The position numbers were made by a program, and so were the translations under genes. Below, piece after piece: positions 10,817 through 21,148 of a stretch of DNA of 64,000 bases (position 1 is its first letter; every line of letters begins with the position of its first letter). A model generated the notes under the pieces. That model was not told where the DNA came from. It did no database searches and was given only the letters and a program-made list of their open reading frames with translations. Origin of the DNA: Nocardioides nematodiphilus (lineage in GTDB: Bacteria > Actinomycetota > Actinomycetes > Propionibacteriales > Nocardioidaceae). The stretch is taken from contig NZ_JAIWOY010000004.1 of the NCBI RefSeq assembly GCF_020216525.1, positions 84,924 through 148,923 on the forward strand. Reading direction: 5' to 3'.

Positions 10817-12220
10817 ATGGCAGACGTGAGCGAGCAGAGCAGCAAGTTCCGGACCGAGCACGACAGCATGGGGGAGGTCCAGGTGCCCGCCGACGCCCTC
10901 TGGGCGGCGCAGACCCAGCGCGCGGTGGAGAACTTCCCGATCTCGGGCACCCCGATCGAGCCGGCGCTGATCCATGCCATCGGGCACGTGAAGGCTGCTG
11001 CCGCCGTCGTCAACGGCGAGCTGGGCGTGCTCACCGAGGAGCAGGCCGCCGCCATCGCGGGTGCCGCGTCGCTGGTGGCCGAGGGCCGTCACGACGACGC
11101 GTTCCCCATCGACGTCTTCCAGACCGGCTCGGGCACCTCGTCGAACATGAACGCCAACGAGGTGATCGCGAGCCTCGTCGCCCGGGCCGGCGGCACCGTG
11201 CACCCCAACGATCACGTCAACGCCTCGCAGTCCTCCAACGACACCTTCCCGACCGCGATCCACGTCGCCGCGTCGCTGGCGGTGACCCAGGAGCTCCTGC
11301 CGGCCGTCGACCGGCTGACCAGCGCGTTCGACGCCAAGGCGGTCGAGTTCGCCGGCCTGGTCAAGGCCGGCCGCACGCATCTGATGGACGCCACGCCCGT
11401 CACTCTCGGCCAGGAGTTCGGCGGGTACGCGGCCACGCTGGGCTACGCCGCCGAGCGACTCACGTCGGTCCTCCCCCGCGTCCGCGAGCTGCCGCTGGGC
11501 GGCACCGCTGTCGGCACCGGGATCAACACCCCGGCCGGCTTCCCGCAGGCGGTCATCGCCGAGCTGTCGCGGCGTACCGGCGAGCCGTTCACCGAGGCCC
11601 GCAACCACTTCGAGGCCCAGGGCACCCGCGACTCGCTCGTCGAGCTCTCCGGCGTGCTCAAGACGATCGCCGTCGGGCTGATCAAGATCAACAACGACCT
11701 GCGCTGGATGTCCTCGGGCCCGACCGCCGGCCTGGCCGAGATCCACCTGCCCGACCTCCAGCCGGGCTCCTCGATCATGCCCGGCAAGGTGAACCCGGTC
11801 CTGCCGGAGGCGACCCTGATGGTGGCCTTCCAGGTGATCGGCAACGACGCCGCCGTGGCGATCGCGGGGGCCTCCGGCTCCTTCGAGCTCAACGTCGCGA
11901 TGCCCGTGATCGCCCGCAACCTGCTCGAGTCCATCCGGCTGCTGTCCACCTCGATGACCGTGCTCGCCGAGCGCACCGTCGACGGCATCGCCCCCAACGT
12001 CGAGCGGATGCGCGCGTACGCGGAGTCGTCACCCTCGATCGTGACGCCGCTGAACAAGTACGTCGGCTACGAGGCCGCCGCCAAGATCGCCAAGCAGGCG
12101 CTCGCCGACGGTGCGACGATCCGCGAGACGGTGCTGCGGCTCGGCTACGTCGACCGCGGGGAGCTCACCGTGGAGCAGCTCGACGCAGCGCTCGACGTGG
12201 AGTCGATGACCCACCCCTGA
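10817..12220 (+). CDS. fumC: Fumarate hydratase, class II
   Basis: About 467 residues, the usual length for the cluster-free, oxygen-stable tetrameric fumarase of the TCA cycle. The superfamily signature [11 protein letters not shown] is intact (about residues 315-325), as are the [14 protein letters not shown] and [10 protein letters not shown] regions that build the active site. It is monocistronic on the plus strand. The stop codon abuts the terminal inverted repeat of a small IS-like relic. It resembles mycobacterial fum (Rv1098c), and the downstream order phoH - prenyltransferase is also shared. Confidence 0.95.
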   Translation: MADVSEQSSKFRTEHDSMGEVQVPADALWAAQTQRAVENFPISGTPIEPALIHAIGHVKAAAAVVNGELGVLTEEQAAAIAGAASLVAEGRHDDAFPIDVFQTGSGTSSNMNANEVIASLVARAGGTVHPNDHVNASQSSNDTFPTAIHVAASLAVTQELLPAVDRLTSAFDAKAVEFAGLVKAGRTHLMDATPVTLGQEFGGYAATLGYAAERLTSVLPRVRELPLGGTAVGTGINTPAGFPQAVIAELSRRTGEPFTEARNHFEAQGTRDSLVELSGVLKTIAVGLIKINNDLRWMSSGPTAGLAEIHLPDLQPGSSIMPGKVNPVLPEATLMVAFQVIGNDAAVAIAGASGSFELNVAMPVIARNLLESIRLLSTSMTVLAERTVDGIAPNVERMRAYAESSPSIVTPLNKYVGYEAAAKIAKQALADGATIRETVLRLGYVDRGELTVEQLDAALDVESMTHP

Positions 12221-12511
12221 CGTCGAGAGGTCACTTTCTGCGGGTCGAGAGGTCACATCTCGCGGGTCGAGAGGTCAGTTAGCGCTGGTCGCGGCGGTCA
12301 CAACGCCGGCGGTGCCGTCGCGCTCGATGCTAGGGGTGGCGCGCGGCTTCCGGGCGACGCTCGCCAGCGCGGTCGTGACCAGCTTCGTCCGCTCTGCGTA
12401 GCGCGACAAATGACCTCTGGAGCCACGAGAAGTGACCACTGGAGCCACGAGAAGTGACCCCTCGAGCCACCGGAGGTGACCCCTCGAGCCACGAGAAGTG
12501 ACCTCTCGACG
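12221..12511. mobile_element. 291-bp IS-like relic with 22-bp subterminal repeats (possibly IS21 family)
   Basis: The segment is bounded by a perfect 14-bp inverted repeat, CGTCGAGAGGTCAC at 12221-12234 and its complement at 12498-12511. Inside the left end three TCGAGAGGTCA units start at 12223, 12245 and 12267; inside the right end TGACC-type units start at 12411, 12433, 12455, 12477 and 12499. Every step is exactly 22 bp, and the two arrays face each other. Multiple subterminal repeats are typical of IS21-family ends. Between them the minus strand has only a short open frame (about 12275-12405) that could be the tail of a lost transposase gene. TCGA borders both sides as a possible 4-bp target duplication. 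Confidence 0.5.
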
Positions 12512-12517
12512 TGTCGG

Positions 12518-13219
12518 TCAGTACCAGCCGTTGGACTCGGAGTGACCCCAGGCGCCACAGGGGCTGCCGTAGCGGTCCTGGATGTAGCCCAGGCCCCACT
12601 TGATCTGGGTCTCGGCGTCGTCCTGCCAGTTCGGCCCGGCCGAGGACATCTTCGAGCCGGGCAGGGCCTGCGGGATGCCGTACGCGCTCGACGACGGGTT
12701 GGCGGCGTGGACGTTCCAGCCGGACTCGCGGTTCCAGAGGTTGACCAGGCAGCCGAACTGGTCGCCGCTCCATCCGAACGAGCCGAGCAGCGCCGAGGCG
12801 ATCGCCTTCGGGTCGCCGCTGGAGCCGAGATCCTCGGTCTGCACGACCGCACGGGCAGCGGTGCCGGCAGGGAGGCCGAGCGCGGCCTTCTTCGCCGGGT
12901 CGACCGCGTCACGGCTCTCCGAGCGTGACACCGTCTCGCCCGCGCGTCGCGCCAGCGCGTCAGCGGTGTCGGCATCGGTCGAGGCGGCCGGGGCAGTCGG
13001 CGTGCTGATCGCCGCGACCGGGTTGGTCAGGTCCTCGGCCATCGTCACCGCAGCCGGACCGCCAGTCAGCGCGAGTCCGCCGCCGACGACCACCCCGGTG
13101 CCGGTGACGGCGAACGCGGAGAGGACCAGGGTCTTCTTGAGCGCCTTCTTCGGGGCTTCGACGAGGGGCCGCTCGACAACCCCCCGATGCTTCGGGGTGT
13201 ACGCGGCGTGCTTCGACAA
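12518..13219 (-). CDS. Secreted lytic transglycosylase-like protein
   Basis: About 233 residues. An N-terminal basic stretch and one hydrophobic segment (LVLSAFAVTGTGVVVGGGLAL, about 31-51) indicate export or a membrane anchor. After an Ala/Thr-rich linker, the C-terminal 90 residues form a transglycosylase-type domain with the likely catalytic glutamate in LWNRESGWNV and the AYGIPQAL motif. This matches actinobacterial SLT/aggregation-promoting-factor-like domains that cut peptidoglycan. I looked for a c-di-AMP riboswitch upstream, as such genes often have one, and did not see it. Confidence 0.82.
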   Translation of the reverse strand: MSKHAAYTPKHRGVVERPLVEAPKKALKKTLVLSAFAVTGTGVVVGGGLALTGGPAAVTMAEDLTNPVAAISTPTAPAASTDADTADALARRAGETVSRSESRDAVDPAKKAALGLPAGTAARAVVQTEDLGSSGDPKAIASALLGSFGWSGDQFGCLVNLWNRESGWNVHAANPSSSAYGIPQALPGSKMSSAGPNWQDDAETQIKWGLGYIQDRYGSPCGAWGHSESNGWY

Positions 13220-13343
13220 GGTCTCGGTCTCTGGGTCGGGGCCAGGGCTCAGGCGCCGTCTCGGGGGAAGGTACGGCTCGAGCCACCCTGCATGACACCT
13301 CGGGAGGATGCAAACCGAACCGCCCGTTTGGGACCCGAAGTCA

Positions 13344-13385
13344 GGACCCCTGACGCCACTGTGTTCACAGCAGCATCAGGGGTCC
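13344..13385 (-). terminator. Hairpin terminator downstream of the phoH-like gene
   Basis: A perfect 10-bp inverted repeat (GGACCCCTGA at 13344-13353 with its complement at 13376-13385, 22-nt loop) begins 20 bp after the stop of the phoH-like gene. There is no U-tract, as is common for actinobacterial terminators. Confidence 0.55.
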
Positions 13386-13404
13386 CAGGGTCAACAGGGT
13401 TGGA

Positions 13405-14727
13405 TCAGAGCACGACGTTCTCCAGCATCTCGGTGACCAGCGCCGCGATCGGCGAGCGCTCCGAGCGGGTCAGAGTGACGTGCGCGAAGAGCGGGTGGCC
13501 CTTGAGCTTCTCGACCACCGCGACCACGCCGTCGTGGCGACCGACCCGCAGGTTGTCCCGCTGGGCGATGTCGTGGGTGAGCACGACCTTGGAGTTGGCG
13601 CCGATCCGGGACAGCACCGTGAGGAGCACGTTGCGCTCCAGCGACTGGGCCTCGTCGACGATCACGTAGGAGTCGTGCAGGGAGCGGCCACGGATGTGGG
13701 TCAGCGGCAGCACCTCGAGCATCCCGCGGTCGAGGATCTCGTCGATGACGTCCTGCGACGTCACCGCGCCGAGCGTGTCGAAGACCGCCTGGCCCCAGGG
13801 ACCCATCTTCTCCGCCTCGGTGCCGGGCAGGTAGCCGAGCTCCTGGCCGCCGACCGCGAAGAGCGGACGGAAGATGACGACCTTCTTGTGCTGGCCCCGC
13901 TCCATCACGGCCTCGAGGCCGGCACACAGCGCGAGCGCCGACTTGCCGGTGCCGGCGCGACCGCCCAGGGAGACGATGCCGACCTCGGGGTCGAGCAGCA
14001 TCTCGAGGGCGATCCGCTGCTCTGCGGAGCGGCCGTGCAGGCCGAACGCCTCGCGGTCGCCGCGGACCAGGTGGATCTGCTTGTCGGGTCCGACCCGGCC
14101 GAGCGCGGTGCCGCGGTCGGAGAGCAGGACGAGGCCGGTGTGGCACGGGAACTCGCGGGCGGCCACGTGGTCGAGCACGCCGTCGTCGTACAGCTCGTCG
14201 AGGTCGGCGGCGGTGACGTCGAGCTCGGCCATGCCCGAGTAGCCCGGGTCTGAGTCGGAGATCGCCTCGCCGCGGTACTCCTCCGCGTTGAGACCGACAG
14301 CCGAGGCCTTGATCCGCATCGGCAGGTCCTTGGAGACCACCGTGACGTGGAAGCCCTCGGTCGAGAGGTTGTAGGCCACGGCGAGGATGCGGGTGTCGTT
14401 GTCGCCCAGCCGGAAGCCGGAGGGCAGCGTCGAGGAGTCGGTGTGGTTGAGCTCCACCCGCAGCGTGCCGCCCACGTCGCCGATGGGGACGGGCTGGTCG
14501 AGGTTGCCGTGCGCGACGCGCAGCTCATCGAGCGAGCGCAGGGCCGTCCGGGCGAAGTAGCCCAGCTCCGGGTGATGGCGCTTGGCCTCCAGCTCGGTGA
14601 TCACGACGACGGGCAGGACCACCTCGTGCTCCGCGAACCGCTTGAGCGCTCCCGGATCCGAGAGCAGCACGCTCGTGTCGAGGACGAACGTCTTGATGGT
14701 GGCCTTGGTGGCGGTCTGGTCGGGCAC
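13405..14727 (-). CDS. PhoH2-like PIN domain-ATPase fusion
   Basis: About 440 residues. The N-terminal PIN domain (residues about 8-150, starting [12 protein letters not shown] with early acidic residues) is predicted to be an RNase. The C-terminal PhoH ATPase domain has Walker [14 protein letters not shown] (about 254-266) and a Walker B at [11 protein letters not shown]. The arrangement matches mycobacterial PhoH2 (Rv1095), reported as an RNA helicase/RNase. No antitoxin-like small gene is seen just upstream. It is transcribed alone, with a hairpin terminator after it. Confidence 0.9.
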   Translation of the reverse strand: MPDQTATKATIKTFVLDTSVLLSDPGALKRFAEHEVVLPVVVITELEAKRHHPELGYFARTALRSLDELRVAHGNLDQPVPIGDVGGTLRVELNHTDSSTLPSGFRLGDNDTRILAVAYNLSTEGFHVTVVSKDLPMRIKASAVGLNAEEYRGEAISDSDPGYSGMAELDVTAADLDELYDDGVLDHVAAREFPCHTGLVLLSDRGTALGRVGPDKQIHLVRGDREAFGLHGRSAEQRIALEMLLDPEVGIVSLGGRAGTGKSALALCAGLEAVMERGQHKKVVIFRPLFAVGGQELGYLPGTEAEKMGPWGQAVFDTLGAVTSQDVIDEILDRGMLEVLPLTHIRGRSLHDSYVIVDEAQSLERNVLLTVLSRIGANSKVVLTHDIAQRDNLRVGRHDGVVAVVEKLKGHPLFAHVTLTRSERSPIAALVTEMLENVVL

Positions 14728-15014
14728 GGCGCTTACCCCTTACAACCCAGACGCGCACTCGTCGTCCCGGTCTACTCGGTGTCGCAGACGGACCGGGTCA
14801 CCCGAAGACCGGAGTGCCGGCCTCCTCCACCGCGGCACGTCATGTGCCGGGTGATGCAGTCGTGAATGCTCACGAGCGGGCCTCCTGGTGCGACGGGCTT
14901 CCCCACCCGTCGTTGATTCGAAGGTACGACCGGTACCCACGCGATCGCGGCAACACGCCGCCGTGGAAATGTGAACAGTCTGCTACGCGGAGTAACAGCA
15001 GCCCCAGGAGTGAC

Positions 15015-15791
15015 TCAGCGCCCCATCCGGCGCTCGCGCTGGGAGTACGCGCGCAGCGCACGAAGGAAGTCGACACGGCGGAACTCGGGCCAGTACGCCT
15101 CGCAGAAGTAGAACTCCGACTTGGCCGACTGCCACAACAGGAACCCGCCGAGGCGCTGCTCGCCGCTCGTACGGATGACGAGGTCGGGGTCGGGCTGCCC
15201 GGCGGTGTAGAGGTGATCGGCGATGTGCTCGACGTCGATGATCTGAGCGAGCTCCTCGAGCGAGGTGCCCTTGACTGCGTGCTCCTGGAGCAGGCTGCGG
15301 ACGGCGTCGGCGATCTCGCGGCGCCCGCCGTACCCGACGGCGACGTTGACCAGCATCCCCTCGACGTCACGGGTCGCCGCCGCGGCAGCACGCAGGCGTT
15401 CGGCCACCGGGGCCGGGAGCAGATCGAGCGCCCCGACCGGATGGATCCGCCAGCGCCGCTGATCGGCGAGCGAGTCGACCGCCTCGGTGATGATCTGGAG
15501 CAGCGGCTCGAGCTCGGCCGGGGGCCGGTTGAGGTTGTCGGTCGACAGCAGCCACAGCGTGACCACCTCGACGCCGACCTCCTCGCACCAGGTCAGCAGC
15601 GGCTCGATGTTGGCGGCGCCGGCGCGGTGCCCGTGGGCGGTGTCGCGACCGACGGCCTTGGCCCAGCGGCGGTTGCCGTCGAGCATTACGCCGATGTGCT
15701 GGGGCAGCTTCTCGTTGGCGAGCTTGCTCTGCAGCCTCGCCTCGTACGCCGGGTAGACGACCCGCCGCACCCCGTCCTTCCAGTCAGCCAC
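15015..15791 (-). CDS. Isoprenyl transferase (cis-prenyltransferase, UppS/Z-FPP synthase type)
   Basis: About 258 residues. It makes short or polyprenyl diphosphates used as cell-wall lipid carriers. The first catalytic motif MLDGNRRWAK (about 36-45) contains the Mg-binding Asp, and the C-terminal signature LVIRTSGEQRLGGFLLWQ followed by EFYFCEAYWPEF is complete. The synteny with hemolysin III and DUF255 mirrors Mycobacterium Rv1086 - Rv1085c - Rv1084, where the enzyme is the short-chain Z-FPP synthase. Chain length cannot be read with confidence here. About 290 bp separate it from the phoH-like start; I see no gene there. Confidence 0.93.
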   Translation of the reverse strand: MADWKDGVRRVVYPAYEARLQSKLANEKLPQHIGVMLDGNRRWAKAVGRDTAHGHRAGAANIEPLLTWCEEVGVEVVTLWLLSTDNLNRPPAELEPLLQIITEAVDSLADQRRWRIHPVGALDLLPAPVAERLRAAAAATRDVEGMLVNVAVGYGGRREIADAVRSLLQEHAVKGTSLEELAQIIDVEHIADHLYTAGQPDPDLVIRTSGEQRLGGFLLWQSAKSEFYFCEAYWPEFRRVDFLRALRAYSQRERRMGR

Positions 15792-15861
15792 CCGTAGAGG
15801 CTATCGGTCCGGACCGCTCGGTGGTTGTCTGCGGCTTGCTACGGGCGGGTACCGTCTCCCT

Positions 15862-16608
15862 ATGAACGACACTCCCGACACTGCGCGCGCCGGCCTTGGA
15901 AATATCGCCGACTCCCTGTCGGAGTCGATCTCTGAGAAGGTCGCCGAGATCAAGCCGAAGCTGCGGGGCTGGCTCCACCTGGCCACCGCTCCGCTCGTGC
16001 TGGCCGCCGGCGTCGTGCTGATCGCGCTCTCGCCCACCGAGCGGGCCGCCATCGGCGCGACCGTCTACACGGCGGCAGCGCTGCTGCTCTTCACCGTCTC
16101 GGCGGTCTACCACCGCGGCAACGGCTACTGGTCGCCGCGTACGTACAACCTGCTCAAGCGCTGGGACCACGCCAACATCATGGTGATGATCGCCGGCTCG
16201 TACACACCGTTCGCGCTGCTGCTCCTCCACGGCAAGGCCCAGTGGATCCTGCTCTCGGTGGTCTGGACGGGTGCGATCGGTGGCGTGTTCTTCCGGATCT
16301 TCTGGACCGATGCGCCGCGCTGGCTCTACGTGCCGCTCTACATCGCGCTCGGCTGGGCGGCGATCTTCTTCATCCCGGGCTTCTTCCACGGCGCTGAGGC
16401 GCTGGGCGTCGGCGTCGGCATCGCGATCTTCACGCTGATCTGCGTCGGCGGTGCTCTCTACACCTTCGGTGGGGTCGTCTACGGCTTCAAGCGGCCCAAC
16501 CCGTGGCCGCAGACCTTCGGCTTCCACGAGGTCTTCCACGCGTTCACGATCCTCGCGTTCGCGGCGCACTACACGGGCGTCTCGCTGGCCACGTACTCCC
16601 TGCGCTGA
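15862..16608 (+). CDS. Hemolysin III family (PAQR/YqfA-like) membrane protein
   Basis: About 248 residues with seven predicted membrane helices after a short amphipathic N-terminus. The PAQR metal-site motifs are present: S-x3-H in TVSAVYHRG (about residues 75-83) and H-x3-H in GFHEVFHAF near the C-terminus. Bacterial members are of uncertain function despite the name. It is divergent from the prenyltransferase gene, and its 3' end overlaps the 3' end of the convergent EamA gene by 40 bp. Confidence 0.9.
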   Translation: MNDTPDTARAGLGNIADSLSESISEKVAEIKPKLRGWLHLATAPLVLAAGVVLIALSPTERAAIGATVYTAAALLLFTVSAVYHRGNGYWSPRTYNLLKRWDHANIMVMIAGSYTPFALLLLHGKAQWILLSVVWTGAIGGVFFRIFWTDAPRWLYVPLYIALGWAAIFFIPGFFHGAEALGVGVGIAIFTLICVGGALYTFGGVVYGFKRPNPWPQTFGFHEVFHAFTILAFAAHYTGVSLATYSLR

Positions 16609-17558
16609 GGCGCGGCGGACGCCGAGGACGCCTCTCGGCGGGTCCGGCGGCCGGGGAGACCCAGCCCGAGCGCGACCCCGGCGGCGACCACGGCGCTCCC
16701 CAGCCAGACCAGGGGTCCGGGCATCGCACTGCCGAGCGCCACGCCGATCACCGAGGCCGACACCGGCACGACGCCCGTGAAGAGTCCGGCGACGCCGGCA
16801 CCGAGTCGGCCGACGGCGGTGTACCACATCAGGAACGCCAGTACCGTGACCACGATCGCCAGGTAGAGAGCGGCGACCAGGTCCTGGGGTCGTAGGTGGA
16901 GCGCCGCGGCGGGACCGTCGGAGGCGACCCCGATCACGGCCAGGGCGAGGGTCGCCATCCAGACCGAGTGGAGAGAGACGCCGTACGCCCCGAGGCGACC
17001 CAGCACGGGCACGGCGAACAGGGTGAAGCCGGCCTCACAGGCCAGGACCAGGAGTGCCCAGCCGACGCCAGCCGCGTCGGTGCGGCCCGCACCCTCGACG
17101 AGCACCGCCCCGATCGTCACCACGGCAGCGCCGACCAGGAGTCCCGGAGCAGGGCGGCTGCGCGTGGCGAGACACGGGACGAGCGCCAGCAGGACAGGGA
17201 CGGCAGCGACCGCCACCCCGATGACCGCCGGCTCGGCGTGGGCCGAGGCGCGCACCACGCCCACGTTGAACAGCACCAGCCCCGACGCCGCCACCGCCCC
17301 GAGCCAGAGCCACTCGGTGCCGCGCGGGCGTGGGATCCGCCGGCCGGAGATGCGGACGACCGCGGCCAGGAGGACGGTCGCGACGGCGTAGCGGAACGCC
17401 TGGAGGGTGAACACCGGCGCATCGACGATCGTGCCGGAGACCGCGACGAGACTCCCGACGCAGCACATCCCGGCGGCGGCCAGACCAGCGCCGAGGGCGG
17501 TTCCCCGCGGGCCATGCGGGTCGGTGGTGGCGTCGGGGCGGCGGTCGGTGATGGTCAT
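16569..17558 (-). CDS. EamA/DMT-family transporter
   Basis: About 329 residues with ten hydrophobic helices arranged as two EamA repeats, typical of drug/metabolite exporters. The start at 17558 (MTITDRRPD) is where the family-like sequence begins; a longer frame would overlap the divergent regulator. Its 3' end overlaps hemolysin III in convergent orientation. It is divergently paired with a MocR regulator across 67 bp, which suggests export of an amino acid, amine or vitamin B6-related compound under that regulator. The substrate is inferred only. Confidence 0.85.
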   Translation of the reverse strand: MTITDRRPDATTDPHGPRGTALGAGLAAAGMCCVGSLVAVSGTIVDAPVFTLQAFRYAVATVLLAAVVRISGRRIPRPRGTEWLWLGAVAASGLVLFNVGVVRASAHAEPAVIGVAVAAVPVLLALVPCLATRSRPAPGLLVGAAVVTIGAVLVEGAGRTDAAGVGWALLVLACEAGFTLFAVPVLGRLGAYGVSLHSVWMATLALAVIGVASDGPAAALHLRPQDLVAALYLAIVVTVLAFLMWYTAVGRLGAGVAGLFTGVVPVSASVIGVALGSAMPGPLVWLGSAVVAAGVALGLGLPGRRTRREASSASAAPQRREYVASETPV

Positions 17559-17577
17559 GACGTCGACCCTCCCGCAC

Positions 17578-17627
17578 ACTTGGACCAGAGCACAGAGCCA
17601 AGATCGCGACAATAGGGAGGTCCAAGT
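17578..17627. promoter_or_regulatory. Candidate MocR operator (ACTTGGACC inverted repeat)
   Basis: ACTTGGACC at 17578-17586 is repeated as its exact complement at 17619-17627, giving half-sites 41 bp apart, about four helical turns. The right half-site covers the end of the ribosome binding site and the GTG start of the MocR gene. Widely spaced half-sites on one DNA face are typical of dimeric MocR regulators such as GabR and PdxR. The placement would allow autorepression and control of the divergent EamA gene. Confidence 0.5.
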
Positions 17628-19023
17628 GGCGGGAGCAGACTTCCTGCAGCTCGACGCCTCGAGTGCCCCGGCAGGGGGCCTGGCCACCTGGCTGAGCGCC
17701 GCCCTACGCGACGCGATCGCCGACGGGCGGCTCGAGGTCGAGGCTCGGCTGCCCGCGACCCGGGTGCTCGCGGCCCAGCTCGAGGTCTCCCGAGGCGCGG
17801 TCGTCGAGGCGTATCAACGACTCACCGATGAGGGGCTGCTCAGCGGGCGGCGCGGGGGTGGCACCGTCGTGCGCGCACGACCCGGTCCCGTTCCCACGCC
17901 CGTGCCTGTCGCGGCCAGCAGGCCGGACGCGATCGCGGACCTCTCCCCCGGGGTCCCCGACCTGTCGGCGTTCCCGCGGGCGGCATGGGGCCGGGCGGAG
18001 CGCTCGGCGCTGGCGGCCGCGACCTCGGCCGACCTCGGGTACGGCGACCCGCGCGGGGTCCCGGCGCTGCGGACCGCGCTCGCTGCGTGGCTGGCGAGGA
18101 CCCGTGGCATCCGGGCGGATCCCGACGACATCCTCATCGTCAACGGCGTCGCCCAGGGACTGGTCCTCATCGCCCGCCTGCTGACCGACCGCGGCATCGA
18201 CACGGTCGGCTTCGAGGACCCCGGATCGGCCGGCGCTCGCGGGCATCTTCAGCGCTGGGGCCTCGACCCCGAGCCGGTGCCCGTCGACGGCGAGGGGCTC
18301 GACGTCGACCGGCTGGTCGCGAAAGGCCTCGACGCCGTCGTCCTCACGCCTGCGCATCAGTTCCCCACCGGGGTCGTCCTCAGCGCCGAGCGGCGCCGAG
18401 CGCTCGCCGACTGGGCCCATGGCGGCCCCGGGGCGCTCGGGGGCGTGGGCCGGCTGGTGATCGAGGACGACTACGACGCCGAGCACCGCTACGACCGCCC
18501 GCCGGTCGCCGCGCTGAAGGCGCTGATGCCCGAACGGGTCATCCACCTCGGCAGCGTGTCGAAGACCCTCGCGCCGGCCATCCGGCTGGGCTGGCTCCTG
18601 GCTCCGCGAGCGATCCACGACGAGCTGGTCGACGCTCGCTACTGGCTCGACCTGGCGAGCCCCGCGCTGCCGCAGCTGACCCTGGCCGAGCTGCTGCGGT
18701 CGGGCGCGGTGGAGCGGCATCTGCGGCTCGTACGCCACCGCCATCGCCACCGCCGCGACGCACTCGTCGCGGCGTTGGCCCGCCACGTGCCGCAAGGGCG
18801 GGTGCACGGGGTCGCCGCCGGCCTCCACCTGCTGGTGACGCTCCCGGGCGAGGTCGACGACATCGCCCTCGCCGAGCGCGCCCGCGAGGCCGGCGTCGTC
18901 GTCCACCCGCTCTCACAGCATCGACAGGGCGACGGGCCGCCGGGCCTGGTGATCGGCTACGCCGCGACCCCGCCCGATCGGCTCCGGGATGCCGTCGCCC
19001 GGTTGGGACGGGTCATCCACTGA
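17626..19023 (+). CDS. MocR-family transcriptional regulator (GntR HTH plus aminotransferase-like domain)
   Basis: About 465 residues. The N-terminal GntR-type winged helix-turn-helix (about 15-80, including LPATRVLAAQLEVSRGAVVE) is followed by a fold-type I aminotransferase domain. PLP-site residues are visible: IEDDYDAEHRY (Asp and Tyr contacts) and the Schiff-base lysine in GSVSKTLAPAIRLGW. GTG at 17626 follows GGGAGG with 5-nt spacing. MocR proteins sense PLP or amino-compound ligands and usually control a neighbouring gene, here most likely the divergent EamA transporter. Confidence 0.92.
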   Translation: MAGADFLQLDASSAPAGGLATWLSAALRDAIADGRLEVEARLPATRVLAAQLEVSRGAVVEAYQRLTDEGLLSGRRGGGTVVRARPGPVPTPVPVAASRPDAIADLSPGVPDLSAFPRAAWGRAERSALAAATSADLGYGDPRGVPALRTALAAWLARTRGIRADPDDILIVNGVAQGLVLIARLLTDRGIDTVGFEDPGSAGARGHLQRWGLDPEPVPVDGEGLDVDRLVAKGLDAVVLTPAHQFPTGVVLSAERRRALADWAHGGPGALGGVGRLVIEDDYDAEHRYDRPPVAALKALMPERVIHLGSVSKTLAPAIRLGWLLAPRAIHDELVDARYWLDLASPALPQLTLAELLRSGAVERHLRLVRHRHRHRRDALVAALARHVPQGRVHGVAAGLHLLVTLPGEVDDIALAERAREAGVVVHPLSQHRQGDGPPGLVIGYAATPPDRLRDAVARLGRVIH

Positions 19024-19038
19024 GCCGGGCGGCCGGGC

Positions 19039-21003
<1,965 letters not shown>

Positions 21004-21042
21004 CGTGGGGCTCCTGATCCGGTGATCCTTGTGCTCGGCGAG

Positions 21043-21070
21043 GCCGAGTGATACGAATTATTGATACGAA
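21043..21070 (+). repeat. Left putative integrase arm-type sites
   Basis: Two TGATACGAA copies at 21049-21057 and 21062-21070, the first within the 15-mer GCCGAGTGATACGAA. The same 15-mer and paired spacing occur inside the right end. They lie about 190 bp from the left core and just before the integrase gene, as arm-binding sites of tyrosine integrases often do. Confidence 0.5.
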
Positions 21071-21148
21071 ATTTCGTTTCAGCGGTCGCAAAGACTGCGA
21101 AACGAGCGCGTACCGAGACCTCGCCACCACCCTACGAGGGAGGCACCG

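Noticed and set aside
13220..13404. c-di-AMP (ydaO-type) riboswitch upstream of the transglycosylase gene
   Set aside because: The expected conserved GGGGA and GGGUGAAUCC-like core elements are not seen; the notable hairpin is better explained as the phoH-like terminator.
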